Positions 9,889 to 18,417 of a DNA stretch of 64,000 bases are shown one piece after another. The DNA lies in the NCBI RefSeq assembly GCF_028553805.1, contig NZ_CP067140.1, positions 4,016,001 through 4,080,000 of the forward strand, read 5' to 3'. This stretch comes from Paracoccus saliphilus (GTDB taxonomy: Bacteria; Pseudomonadota; Alphaproteobacteria; Rhodobacterales; Rhodobacteraceae). The notes under the pieces are model-generated. The model was given only the letters and a program-made list of their open reading frames with translations, was not told where the DNA came from and made no database searches. A program made the position numbers and the translations under genes. The first letter of the stretch is position 1. Each line of letters opens with the position of its first letter.

Positions 9889-10632
9889 GTGACATATATC
9901 ATCGGTCATCGCGGTGCCCACGATCTGTGGGCGGAAAACTCGCTTGCCGGTTTTCGCCAGGCGGTTCGCCTTGGCTGCACAGCCATCGAATTCGACGTCC
10001 ACCTGACCGATGCCGGGGAGTTGGTGGTCATTCACGATCCCACGCTCGACCGCACCACGGAAAGCGAGGGCGAAGTCAGGAACCTTTCGCCCCGGGCGAG
10101 AGCGACGACACGGCTGAAGAACTCTGCCGAAGCGATTCCGACACTTGACGACGTACTTGGCGTTCTGGCGCCCGTCCCGAACCTGCAATTACATGTCGAG
10201 ATCAAGCTGGATGCGCGGGGGATCGGCTATCCGGGAATTGCCGGGCGCGTGGCTGAACGGCTCTTGGCTCATGGCCTTGGCAAACGCGCCTATCTTACGT
10301 CATTCGACTTGGGCATCCTTCGTGAATGCAAGGCGGAGGCACCGGGAATCGCGCGGCTGGTTTCGGCAGACCCGGTTTGGCTTTCCCAGCACGGAGGGCT
10401 TCCGGCGTTCGTGGGAAAGGCTGCGCCGCTCGTCGAGATCATCGCTCTGCGTCACGATCTCCTGGCCGAGAAATTCGAGGACACGCTTACCCTCTGGCCA
10501 CTGGAACGGCTTTGCGTCTGGACGGTCAACAATCCCGAAGACATGCGGGCATGGCTTTCCCGCAGGATCGGCTATCTGACGACAGACCGGCCGGATCTGG
10601 CGCTGGAAATGAATGAGCAGGTGATGGCATGA
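9889..10632 (+). CDS. Glycerophosphodiester phosphodiesterase-family enzyme
   Basis: 247 residues, GTG start. The GDPD barrel motifs are clear: IGHRGAHDLWAENS (catalytic His and ENS), then IEFDVHLTDAGELVVIHDPTLDRTT containing the Glu/Asp metal ligands and second His, and VEIKLD. There is no signal peptide, so it acts in the cytoplasm on an imported diester, giving an alcohol and a phosphate monoester. It sits directly after the permeases and overlaps the HAD phosphatase by 4 nt, so uptake, diester cleavage and dephosphorylation look like one route. Confidence 0.88.
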   Translation: MTYIIGHRGAHDLWAENSLAGFRQAVRLGCTAIEFDVHLTDAGELVVIHDPTLDRTTESEGEVRNLSPRARATTRLKNSAEAIPTLDDVLGVLAPVPNLQLHVEIKLDARGIGYPGIAGRVAERLLAHGLGKRAYLTSFDLGILRECKAEAPGIARLVSADPVWLSQHGGLPAFVGKAAPLVEIIALRHDLLAEKFEDTLTLWPLERLCVWTVNNPEDMRAWLSRRIGYLTTDRPDLALEMNEQVMA

Positions 10633-11387
10633 ACAATGAGCTCTGTCCGTCCGCATCCTTGCCGTCAGGCCTTGTGATCTTCGATTGCGACGGTGTCCTG
10701 ATCGATAGCGAGGCGCTTGCCTCTCGGCTTCTGGCAGACGTGCTTGGCGAGGCCGGGGCCGCGATCACGTCCGAAGAGGCACATCTGCGTTTCACCGGCT
10801 GTCCGACAGACGAGGTGCTGCGCATTTGCCGGGAGGATTACGGGCTTTGCCATGCGGGGCAGTTGCTTGAAGTATACAGGGAAAGACTCTTCCCCGCCTT
10901 TCAGCAGAAACTGCAGGCCGTCCAGGGAATCGATCGACTTCTGACACGGCTTGACCGCCCCGCCTGTGTCGCCTCGAACAGTGATGTCGAACGTCTGGAG
11001 GCGTCACTTGGACTATTGCCGCTGCGGCGTTATTTCGGCCCTCACGTCTATTCGGCGGAGATGGTGGCGAGTCCCAAGCCTGCGCCGGATCTGGTTCTGC
11101 TCTGCCTTGATCGAATGGGCATCCCGGCGGGCGACGCCGTCATGATCGACGACAGCCCGCACGGCATCCATGCCGCCGCGACTGCTGGCGTGGCCCCGAT
11201 CGGTTTCGTGACGCCCGGAGATCCCCGTCCTGATCGCGGCGATATTCTGAAAGCAGCCGGAGCGATAGCCGTGGCCCGAAGCGTATCGGAACTGGAGACG
11301 GTGCTGGGTCTTGAGGCGCATTCGCCAGATCGGCTGCATGCGGGTGCTTCCCGACCCAGAACTGGCTCACGGCACGGAGTTGCCTAG
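10629..11387 (+). CDS. HAD-superfamily phosphatase (beta-phosphoglucomutase/phosphatase-like)
   Basis: 252 residues. HAD motif I is FDCDGVLIDSE near residue 19, with a helical cap; motif II is CVASNS, motif III KPAPD, and motif IV MIDDSPHG. The second Asp of motif I and the DSE are typical of phosphatases of the Gph/YniC type. Its start overlaps the diesterase stop (ATGA). The likely job is to remove phosphate from the monoester made by that enzyme. The last 20 residues after LGLEAHS look unstructured. Confidence 0.85.
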   Translation: MNNELCPSASLPSGLVIFDCDGVLIDSEALASRLLADVLGEAGAAITSEEAHLRFTGCPTDEVLRICREDYGLCHAGQLLEVYRERLFPAFQQKLQAVQGIDRLLTRLDRPACVASNSDVERLEASLGLLPLRRYFGPHVYSAEMVASPKPAPDLVLLCLDRMGIPAGDAVMIDDSPHGIHAAATAGVAPIGFVTPGDPRPDRGDILKAAGAIAVARSVSELETVLGLEAHSPDRLHAGASRPRTGSRHGVA

Positions 11388-11887
11388 GGTATCCATTGGC
11401 GGGCGCCATAGCGAATTACCCGAAGCGTTTGCGGATTTGGTTGATCACCTCTCTTCAACCAAGCACCACTTCCTCAGAGGGTCGAGATCATGGCTAGCTT
11501 TCATCAGCGGGGGTGCCTGAGTGTCTTCGGTTGTTTCCTGATTAGCCGACACCGCGGATGGGGATCAGTGCGCATCAATCCGGGCACCAATGTATTCGTT
11601 GGAGATGTGTTACTACTACCGTTCGTCTCCGTGCCCCAGTTCGTCCCAGATCGAGTCGAATTCATACTTGGCTACCTATCCCAATCACGCAAAGCTACGG
11701 GCGGTTCCTGCCCAAGTCACCTATGTTGCGAAACATCTCCCGCGCGTAGCAGACAAGGAAGAACGGGTTGGTCGGCCGCTGTAAGACGGCCGACCAGATA
11801 TCTTGAAGTACGTTTTATCACGCTGTTCGGAGATTCCGGAGCGAATCCACATTTGCAGTCAACGCTGGTCCCATCAGTCGCACAGGG
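11388..11887. other. 500 bp without a recognisable gene
   Basis: Frames here have no domain signature and lack upstream ribosome sites. The stretch lies between the end of the diesterase operon and a pseudogene, so it may be decayed. No hairpin with a T run was found near 11388, so the operon's terminator is not identified. Confidence 0.4.
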
Positions 11888-12602
11888 TCAGTCGACGGCA
11901 AGGGCAGAGAAATCCGCCTTCGGGATTAGCGCATGCACTCCCTTTGTTTTGTCCACCACTTGCGATACCTCGAAATCAACGTCGGCGCTAAGATAAGCCA
12001 GCGCGGTAGCGCGATCCATCTGATAGCGCCCGGTCAGCAGCCCAATGGACTGACGCACCGCCTCTTTCATGCCTCGTCAAGATCCTTGTTCAGTCCGATG
12101 GCGATCCAATAATCTTTGGTCTCAGCCATGGGGTGGGCGATATGGCCGCTAACCGGGAGCCCCTTGTCTCCGGGCTTGAGAACGGTAAGGTGGAAGGTGG
12201 GGTGCATCGAGTGCTCCAGCGCCGTGAGCGCAACCTCTCCGTCGCCCTGAGCTGCGTGCGGATCGCCGGTATAAAAAAGTGCGCCCGCCACCTCGACTGG
12301 CAAGTAAAGTGTTGAACCGGCGCCGAGCTCGTTGATATCGAGATTTCCGCCATAAATGGCGGGCGGCACCGAATGAACCGGCTCGGAGGTATCAGATGCG
12401 ACGCCCATCAGCCCCATGAAAGGCCGAATTGGAAATTCGACCATCTCGCCTTCGGCTGTGTGCAGCGCACCAAAATATTGTCCGTCGCGCTCGGAGATTG
12501 GTGTGAAGATCGAAACATTGTTATAGGCTTCGGGATTTTCCGCACTTGCATCAGCGGCGGGTTCGGGTGTCTCTGGAAACTCACCCGGAAGAGCGCCCTT
12601 AC
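11888..12602 (-). pseudogene. Acetamidase/formamidase remnant, 5' end removed by IS3 element
   Basis: Reading from the IS junction, the frame encodes family landmarks FTPISERDGQYFGALHTAEGE, GGNLDINE and GDPHAAQGDGEV, then stops at LDEA (12067). An overlapping frame (12070 to 11888) continues with MKEAVRQSIGLLTGRY and VVDKTKGVHALIPK, which is the usual C-terminus of the same enzyme. So the gene is cut at its 5' end by the IS3 insertion and has an additional frameshift at the ATGA near 12068. Intact members hydrolyse formamide or acetamide to ammonia and the acid. Confidence 0.8.
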
Positions 12603-12667
12603 TGGTCTGCCCCCTGAAAATTGGTCCTCCCTGAAGTAGGCTTTTGAGCCAGATGGAGGATGAAGGA

Positions 12668-12982
12668 ATGCCCCAGAAGAAGCACAAACCTGAGGAAATC
12701 GTCGCCAAGCTCCGGCAAGTCGATGTGTTGGTTTCGCAAGGCCGCTCTGTAGCTGAAGCAGTTCGCTCGATCGGAGTGACGCAATTCACCTATTACCGTT
12801 GGCGCAAGGAGTTCGGTGGCCTGAAGACCGACCAAGTGAAGCGTCTCAAGGACCTCGAGAAAGAGAACGAGCGGTTGCGGAAGGCAGTTTCCGACCTGAC
12901 GCTTGAGAAGCTGATCCTGCGGGATGAGGTATGGAATGCCACTGGTTCGAATGACATGCCGAATGCATCGGGAAACTTCTGA
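12668..12982 (+). CDS. IS3-family transposase OrfA
   Basis: 104 residues from ATG 12668. It contains a helix-turn-helix (VRSIGVTQFTYYRWRKEFGG, residues about 27-46) and a heptad-like coiled coil (VKRLKDLEKENERLRKAVSDL) used for dimerisation. The C-terminus (LILRDEVWNATGSNDMPNASGNF, written here in two parts: LILRDEVWNATG and SNDMPNASGNF) appears about 12 residues longer than the family form I remember, where LIL is followed after about five residues by GNF. OrfB follows and is broken. Confidence 0.7.
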   Translation: MPQKKHKPEEIVAKLRQVDVLVSQGRSVAEAVRSIGVTQFTYYRWRKEFGGLKTDQVKRLKDLEKENERLRKAVSDLTLEKLILRDEVWNATGSNDMPNASGNF

Positions 12983-13690
12983 GCCCCGCCCGTCGCCGTG
13001 CCTGCGTCGATCATGTCAGGCAGAAGTTTCGGGTCTCGGAACGGTTTGCCTGCCGGGTTCTCGGGCAGCACCGCTCGACACAGCGGAAAGTGCCGCGTAA
13101 GCGGGCCGATGAAGACGCGTTGACCGCGGATATCATCGCACTCGCCAGCCAGTATGGGCGCTATGGCTACCGCCGGATCACGGCCTTGCTGCGACAGGCC
13201 GGATGGGCTGTGAACGTGAAGCGTGTCGAACGAATCTGGCGGCGGGACTGAGGAGGATCAGGAAACAGTCCGGGGGACTGTTTTCCCGACGAAGCTGAAG
13301 GTCCCGCAGAAACAGCCAAAGAAGGGCCGGCGCTGGCTCAATGACCGATCCTGTATCCGTCTGCGGCCGGAGCGCCCGAACCACGTCTGGTCCTACGACG
13401 TCGTCGAGAGCCGGACCCATGATGGGAGGAAGTTCCGCATGCTCAACCTTATTGACGAGTTCACCCGGGAATGCTTGTCGATCCGCGTCGATCGCAAACT
13501 CAATTCAACCGATGTCATCGACGTACTGTCCGACCAGTTCATCCTGCGCGGCGTTCCGGAGCACATTCGATCCGAGTTGCCATTGGAGCGCCATTGGTCC
13601 GAGCGACAATGGCGACGGTCCTGACTTCATTGCCAAGGCCGTCCGGGATTGGATTACCGCTGTCGGGGCAGGACAGTTGGTGAGCCATAA
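12983..13690 (+). pseudogene. IS3-family transposase OrfB, broken by two short inserts and truncated
   Basis: Homology runs over three frames. First SPARRRACVDHV to VERIWRR, where an excess of about 43 nt (13246-13294) brings a TGA and a frameshift. Then LKVPQKQPKKGRRW through the first catalytic Asp (HVWSYDVVE) to EHIRS, where about 37 extra nt (13576-13618) split the second catalytic motif SDNG. Then DFIAKAVRDWITAVGA, where it ends. The third catalytic residue (Glu of the SFN region) is absent. It cannot encode an active enzyme. Confidence 0.75.
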
Positions 13691-13766
13691 ATCTTCGCCG
13701 GTGCGCCTGATTCACCGAGTCCCTTATGCGGATCGTATGCGCTTTTGTGCGAGCCTACGAACCTAG

Positions 13767-15208
13767 CACTACTTTGGCAGATTTTTCTCACCCGCTGCGA
13801 TACGCCTTTCGCAATGAGGGCATCGAATAGGCGGTGGGCGCTCCAGGATATCGAGGATTGCTTGCCTGACGGCTGGCATGGTTGGTTGTGGGGGTGGTCC
13901 CGGGACTCTTTTTCCCCCGTCCCGCAGCCTTGAGGCGGCGGGATTGGAGGAAGGCGTAGGCGATCATCGTCATCAGTGCGTGTCGGTGAAGACCCGTCCA
14001 GGACCGCCCCTCGAAATGATCGAGACCAAGCTCTTCCTTGAGTTGTTGATGCGCCTGTTCGCAGATCCATCGGGCCTTGACGGTAGCGGCGAGCGTCTTG
14101 AGGCAGGTGTCGGCTGGCAGGTTCGAGGCGTAATATTTCCGTTCGCCGGTCGCACGGCGTTCACCGATCAGCCAAACCTCCTCGTCACCAGGCATAGCCT
14201 GCACACGGCCATCCGCCATGCGATGCCGATAGCCATCGGCGATGCGGACACGGATTGCGGCGAACTGGCAATTCAACCTGCCTTTGGTCCCACGCCTCCA
14301 GCTGACCTTCCGCCATTTCTCGTCCTTCAGCATCTGTTCAGCGGAAACGGCCACGCGGTCGGGGAGGTGATATTTGCGGCGGCGACCGCGTCCCACCTCG
14401 GGAAAGACCAGCCCGACATCCGCCGGATAGACGTTCTGGCGCCGCGACAGGCCGACCGCCCATGCAAGGCCGCGCTCGCTCAGAGACTGGCGGAAAGGCC
14501 CGCCCGATCCGTAACCCGCATCGGCCAGCACACAGCCGAAGCGGACGCCCGCATCCCTCACCCGGTCAATCTCCTCGATGGCAATCTCAGGTTTACTCAG
14601 GGCCGCTCGCCGATATTCCGGCACCCGGGCTCGGGCCATGCGGTCGGGATCGTCGGTCCAGACTTCCGGTAGAAACAGCCGCAACCCCACCGCCACCGGC
14701 ACCTCGCGCGACGCCAGTGTTACCGAGACCAGCGACTGGCAATTCGCGGTCTTGCCCAGCGAGGAGGCATATTGTGGCGCAACCCCAACCGAGCGTTCGC
14801 CCTTCTTCGGCAGACAGGTATCATCGATGACCAGAAAGGCCTCCGCGCCGCCAACCAGCCTGTCGGCCTCGGCCAGCAAGGCCGCTTCCAGCGGCGCGCT
14901 GTCCCAGACCCCGTCGGCGATGAAATGATGCAGTTGGTCATAGCTGACCGCCCTGTCCCGCTCGGCCATCGGCTGCACGCTCTTGCGATCACCCGGGCCG
15001 ATCAACCCGGCAACATAGGCCGGACACATCCGCCCCCGCGTCTTGTGCCCAAGCCCCGCAATAAACGGTGCCAGCCATGTCTCCAGATCGTCCCGCCAGT
15101 TCTCCATAATCCGCCAGCCTCCCTCAAAGCTGGCTCCCTATGAATCACCCAAAACACCTCCCGTGAATCCGGAGATTGTCGTATCAGCAAAAATCTGCCA
15201 AAGTAGTG
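13767..15208 (-). mobile_element. IS701-family element, copy 1 (1442 bp)
   Basis: Perfect 20-bp terminal inverted repeats CACTACTTTGGCAGATTTTT bound the element, flanked on both sides by CTAG (13763-13766 and 15209-15212), a 4-bp target duplication of the YTAR type known for IS701. It encodes one transposase. A second copy lies at 52604-54045 in the opposite orientation. The element ends 133 bp before the start of the siderophore binding-protein gene. Confidence 0.92.
13788..15107 (-). CDS. IS701-family DDE transposase (copy 1)
   Basis: 439 residues. Catalytic candidates are FLVIDDTCLPKKG (Asp about 95-96), VLADAGYGSG (Asp 196) and the Glu-containing KEELGLDHFEGRSWTGLHRH near 357-375, followed by a basic C-terminus. 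The full length, intact frame and intact ends suggest an active element. It differs from copy 2 at one residue (GAPTAYS here, GASTAYS there). Confidence 0.92.
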   Translation of the reverse strand: MENWRDDLETWLAPFIAGLGHKTRGRMCPAYVAGLIGPGDRKSVQPMAERDRAVSYDQLHHFIADGVWDSAPLEAALLAEADRLVGGAEAFLVIDDTCLPKKGERSVGVAPQYASSLGKTANCQSLVSVTLASREVPVAVGLRLFLPEVWTDDPDRMARARVPEYRRAALSKPEIAIEEIDRVRDAGVRFGCVLADAGYGSGGPFRQSLSERGLAWAVGLSRRQNVYPADVGLVFPEVGRGRRRKYHLPDRVAVSAEQMLKDEKWRKVSWRRGTKGRLNCQFAAIRVRIADGYRHRMADGRVQAMPGDEEVWLIGERRATGERKYYASNLPADTCLKTLAATVKARWICEQAHQQLKEELGLDHFEGRSWTGLHRHALMTMIAYAFLQSRRLKAAGRGKKSPGTTPTTNHASRQASNPRYPGAPTAYSMPSLRKAYRSG

Positions 15209-15341
15209 CTAGGGGATCGCGCCTGAATGGGTACAACTCGGCCGGTGGTCTCTGGTTACGTTTTGCAACAGTTCCGATCACGGACTTGACAAATAATACC
15301 CCCCATGAAATGTCGACAAAAACCATTGGTTATCTGGCGGA

Positions 15342-16349
15342 ATGATGATTCACGCAGCCTCCCCGGGATACATGCGAATGGCGACGGCGGTCGCTGTGAT
15401 TTTCTTGGCCGGATCGGCTTATGCGCAGGGCGGTGAAGACGAATTTCCCGTAACCATCGATCATGCCTTCGGTCAAACAATCATCGAAACCCGTCCAGAG
15501 CGTGTTGCAACGGTTGCATGGGCCAATCACGAGGTGCCCCTGGCACTTGGCGTGGTGCCGGTCGGCTTTGCGGCGGCAGGCTTTGGAGATGAGAACGGGG
15601 ACGGCCTGCTGCCTTGGGTCGAGGCGAAGTTAGACGAATTGGGAGCCGAGACGCCTGTCCTGTTCGACGAAGGCGACGGCATAGATTTCGAGGCGGTCGC
15701 GGCGTCCCGGCCCGATGTAATCCTTGCCGCCTATTCCGGGCTGAGCCAAAGCGATTACGACACGCTAAGCATGATCGCTCCGGTCGTGGCCTATCCCGAC
15801 TCTCCCTGGGCGACAGAATGGCGCGAAATGATCCGCTTGAACGCCGCCGGGCTTGGTATGTCCGACGAAGGAGAGGCGCTGATCGGAAAGCTCGATGCCG
15901 AAATCGCCGCCGCCGCGTCCGGATATCCCGAGCTGAACGACAAATCCGCGATGTTCATCACGCATCTGGACACGACCGATCTAAGCGTGATCAGGTTTTA
16001 TTCTGCCAACGACGCACGTGTGAAGTTTTTCCAGGAGCTTGGACTGTCGCTTCCTCAAAGCGTCCGCGATGCAACGAAAGAAGGTCAGTTTTCGGGCGAG
16101 GTCAGTGCCGAGTTGATCGACCGCTTTGAAGATGTCGACATCTTTGTCTCATATGGCACGCAAGAACTGGCAGATCGTCTGAAGGACGATCCACTGGTGG
16201 CGCGGATGCCGGCAGTCGCCGAAGGCGCCGTCGTCATGCTTGGCAATGACGCGGTGGGCACAGGCGCAAATCCCACGCCGCTGTCGATTTCCTGGGTGCT
16301 TGATGACTATGTCGCGATGCTTGCGGATGCCGCACGCAAGAGCGAATGA
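15342..16349 (+). CDS. Ferric-siderophore ABC transporter, periplasmic binding protein
   Basis: 335 residues with a signal peptide ending in AGSAYAQ. The body has the helical-backbone binding-protein pattern of FepB/FhuD-type proteins: RPERVATVAWANHEVPLALGVVPVG, then FEAVAASRPDVILAAYSGLSQSDYDTLSMIAPVV, the standard N-lobe. The ATG at 15372 is an alternative start that would still leave a signal peptide. Upstream (15287) a TTGACA lies about 55 bp before the start. It is the first gene of a four-gene uptake operon; each following gene overlaps by 4 nt. Confidence 0.88.
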   Translation: MMIHAASPGYMRMATAVAVIFLAGSAYAQGGEDEFPVTIDHAFGQTIIETRPERVATVAWANHEVPLALGVVPVGFAAAGFGDENGDGLLPWVEAKLDELGAETPVLFDEGDGIDFEAVAASRPDVILAAYSGLSQSDYDTLSMIAPVVAYPDSPWATEWREMIRLNAAGLGMSDEGEALIGKLDAEIAAAASGYPELNDKSAMFITHLDTTDLSVIRFYSANDARVKFFQELGLSLPQSVRDATKEGQFSGEVSAELIDRFEDVDIFVSYGTQELADRLKDDPLVARMPAVAEGAVVMLGNDAVGTGANPTPLSISWVLDDYVAMLADAARKSE

Positions 16350-17380
16350 CCGATACCGGCTATTCCTCCCCGCAGATCTCCGGACGATATCGGCCGCCGC
16401 GTTCCGCGATGCTTTCGATGCTGGTCGCACTCGTTGTGATCCTGTGCCTGATCTCGGTCGCTGTTGGCACGCGGGATGTGGGCTGGAGTGACCTTTTGGC
16501 GGCATTGCAGGGACAGACGGACAGCGTTGGACAGGCGGCGGTCGCAACGCGCATTCCCCGCACCCTGATGGCGGCCATGGCCGGATCCGCCCTCGGCCTT
16601 GCCGGGGCGATCATGCAGGGCGTGACGCGCAATCCGCTTGCCGATCCCGGTATCCTCGGGGTGAATAACGGGGCGGCCATGGCCGTGGTCATCGGCATCG
16701 CTTGGTTTCAGATGAGTTCCGCAGCCAGCTATGTTTGGGTCGCGATCCTGGGGGCAGGCCTGACTGCCGTGTTCGTATATGCCATAGGCTCACTTGGTCG
16801 TGGCGGGGCAACGCCGTTGAAACTGGCACTGGCCGGGGCGGCCACCTCGGTGGCGTTCTCGTCCTTGACCATCGCGGTGGTGCTGCCGCGCAACGATATC
16901 GCGGGCGGCGTAAGATCCTGGCAGATTGGCGGCGTCGGGGGCGCGACCTTCGACCGGATCGAGTTGATCCTCCCGACGATGCTGGCGGGCTTTTTCATCG
17001 CCATGCTCTCTGCTCGGAAACTGAACCTGCTTGCCCTGGGTGACGATGTCGCCGCCGGGTTGGGCGAAAAGGTTGCACTAGCGCGCGGTGTGGCGGCGCT
17101 TGCGGCAGTCATGTTATGCGGAGCGGCTACGGCGGTTTGCGGTCCCATCGGCTTCGTCGGGTTGGTCGTGCCGCATATCTGCCGCCTTCTGTTCGGCGTC
17201 GATCACCGCTGGCTGTTGCCATGTTCAGCGCTTGGGGGGGCGGCTCTGCTTATCCTTGCAGATGTGACCGGGCGCCTCATCGCACGCCCCAGCGAGCTGG
17301 ATGTCGGGATCGTGACCGCTTTCGTCGGCGCGCCTTTCTTTATCTGGATCATTCGCCGACAAAAAGTGCGTGATCTGTGA
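16346..17380 (+). CDS. Siderophore ABC transporter permease 1 (FecCD family)
   Basis: 344 residues. The FecCD hallmarks are present: RIPRTLMAAMAGSALGLAGAIMQGVTRNPLADPGILGVNNGA (here as two parts, RIPRTLMAAMAGSALG and TRNPLADPGILGVNNGA), the central glycine-rich helices, and GPIGFVGLVVPHICRLLFG, which meets the ATPase. About nine to ten membrane helices. Overlaps the binding-protein gene by 4 nt (ATGA). Half of the inner-membrane channel. Confidence 0.9.
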   Translation: MTDTGYSSPQISGRYRPPRSAMLSMLVALVVILCLISVAVGTRDVGWSDLLAALQGQTDSVGQAAVATRIPRTLMAAMAGSALGLAGAIMQGVTRNPLADPGILGVNNGAAMAVVIGIAWFQMSSAASYVWVAILGAGLTAVFVYAIGSLGRGGATPLKLALAGAATSVAFSSLTIAVVLPRNDIAGGVRSWQIGGVGGATFDRIELILPTMLAGFFIAMLSARKLNLLALGDDVAAGLGEKVALARGVAALAAVMLCGAATAVCGPIGFVGLVVPHICRLLFGVDHRWLLPCSALGGAALLILADVTGRLIARPSELDVGIVTAFVGAPFFIWIIRRQKVRDL

Positions 17381-18417
17381 CCGTCTCTGTTTCAGCCCTT
17401 GAGACTCTCATGACAGGCCGGATTCGCCGGTCGCGACGGCTGAGATCGGTTTCGCTGACCTTGCTGGGTGCCGTGACGGCATTCTTCGCGCTGACTCTGA
17501 TGCTGGGACAAAGCTTCACGCCACCGGGTGATGTTTTGCAGGTCTTGCTGGGACAGGATGTGCCCGGGGCGAGCTTCACCGTCGGGCAATTGCGATTGCC
17601 TCGTGCAGTTATCTCGGTCTTGGCGGGAATATCCTTCGGACTCGGGGGCGTCGCCTTCCAGGTGCTGCTGCGCAATCCTCTGGCCAGCCCCGACATCATC
17701 GGCGTCAGTGCCGGAGCCAGCGCGGCAGCAGTTTTCGGGATCGTGTTCCTGTCATTGGACGGAGCCGCGCTGTCCGGACTCGCCATTGCGGCGGGGCTAG
17801 GCGTGGCCCTGCTGATCTATGTCTTGTCCTTCAAGGGAGGTGTGTCCGGATCCCGGTTGATCCTTATCGGCATCGGGGTGTCGGCCATGATCGACAGTTT
17901 CATCGCCTATGCCCTGGCGCGGGCACCGGCGTGGGATCTGCAAGAGGCGATGCGATGGCTGAGCGGCAGTGTGAATGGCACCAGACTGGAACAGGCGGCA
18001 CCGCTGCTGATCTCGCTGCTGGTATTCGGCGGGCTGCTGTTCAGCCGGCGTCGCGATCTGGAGGCCTTGCGGATGGGTGACGATCTGGCCGCGGCACTGG
18101 GCGTGCGAGTCGGACTTACGCGGCTGCTGGTGATTCTCGGCGCGGTCGGCATGATCGCCACCACGACCGCCACGACCGGTCCCATTGCCTTTGTCGCGTT
18201 CCTTTCAGGGCCGATCGCCGCACGGATCGTAGGACCGAGCGGTTCAATCCTGATCCCTTCGGCGCTGATAGGTGCTTCGCTGGTGCTGATCGGCGATTAC
18301 GTGGGTCAGTTCGCCCTTACCAGCCGTTATCCCGTCGGTGTTGTGACAGGGGCATTGGGTGCGCCGTTCCTGATCTATCTCATCATCCGTGCGAACCGGA
18401 CAGGAAGCTCGCTATGA
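17377..18417 (+). CDS. Siderophore ABC transporter permease 2 (FecCD family)
   Basis: 346 residues, GTG start overlapping the previous stop (GTGA). It has the same fold as permease 1: LRLPRAVISVLAGISFGLGG, LLRNPLASPDIIGVSAGAS, and GPIAFVAFLSGPIAARIVG. It is the second channel half. The N-terminal 25 residues before the first helix are arginine-rich, so the start may be slightly later. Confidence 0.9.
   Translation: MTVSVSALETLMTGRIRRSRRLRSVSLTLLGAVTAFFALTLMLGQSFTPPGDVLQVLLGQDVPGASFTVGQLRLPRAVISVLAGISFGLGGVAFQVLLRNPLASPDIIGVSAGASAAAVFGIVFLSLDGAALSGLAIAAGLGVALLIYVLSFKGGVSGSRLILIGIGVSAMIDSFIAYALARAPAWDLQEAMRWLSGSVNGTRLEQAAPLLISLLVFGGLLFSRRRDLEALRMGDDLAAALGVRVGLTRLLVILGAVGMIATTTATTGPIAFVAFLSGPIAARIVGPSGSILIPSALIGASLVLIGDYVGQFALTSRYPVGVVTGALGAPFLIYLIIRANRTGSSL

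Larger units (their letters stand above)
12603..13690 (+). mobile_element. Truncated IS3-family element
   Basis: The left end is placed at TGGTCTGCCCCCTG, a terminal-repeat-like sequence directly abutting the formamidase remnant; orfA follows. Sequence homology to orfB is lost after ITAVGA at about 13670, before the third catalytic residue, so the right end is missing. The neighbouring IS701 element begins at 13767. The left coordinate is accurate to a few bases only. Confidence 0.7.

Noticed and set aside
11490..11996. 168-residue frame between the HAD gene and formamidase remnant
   Set aside because: No family features, no ribosome site and it runs antisense into the formamidase remnant.
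13878..14672. 264-residue frame opposite the IS701 transposase (also 53140-53934)
   Set aside because: A shadow of the transposase gene, duplicated because the element is duplicated.
15213..15341. Fur box before the siderophore operon
   Set aside because: No good match to the Fur palindrome was visible; the AT-rich TTGACAAATAATAC segment is too weak to call.
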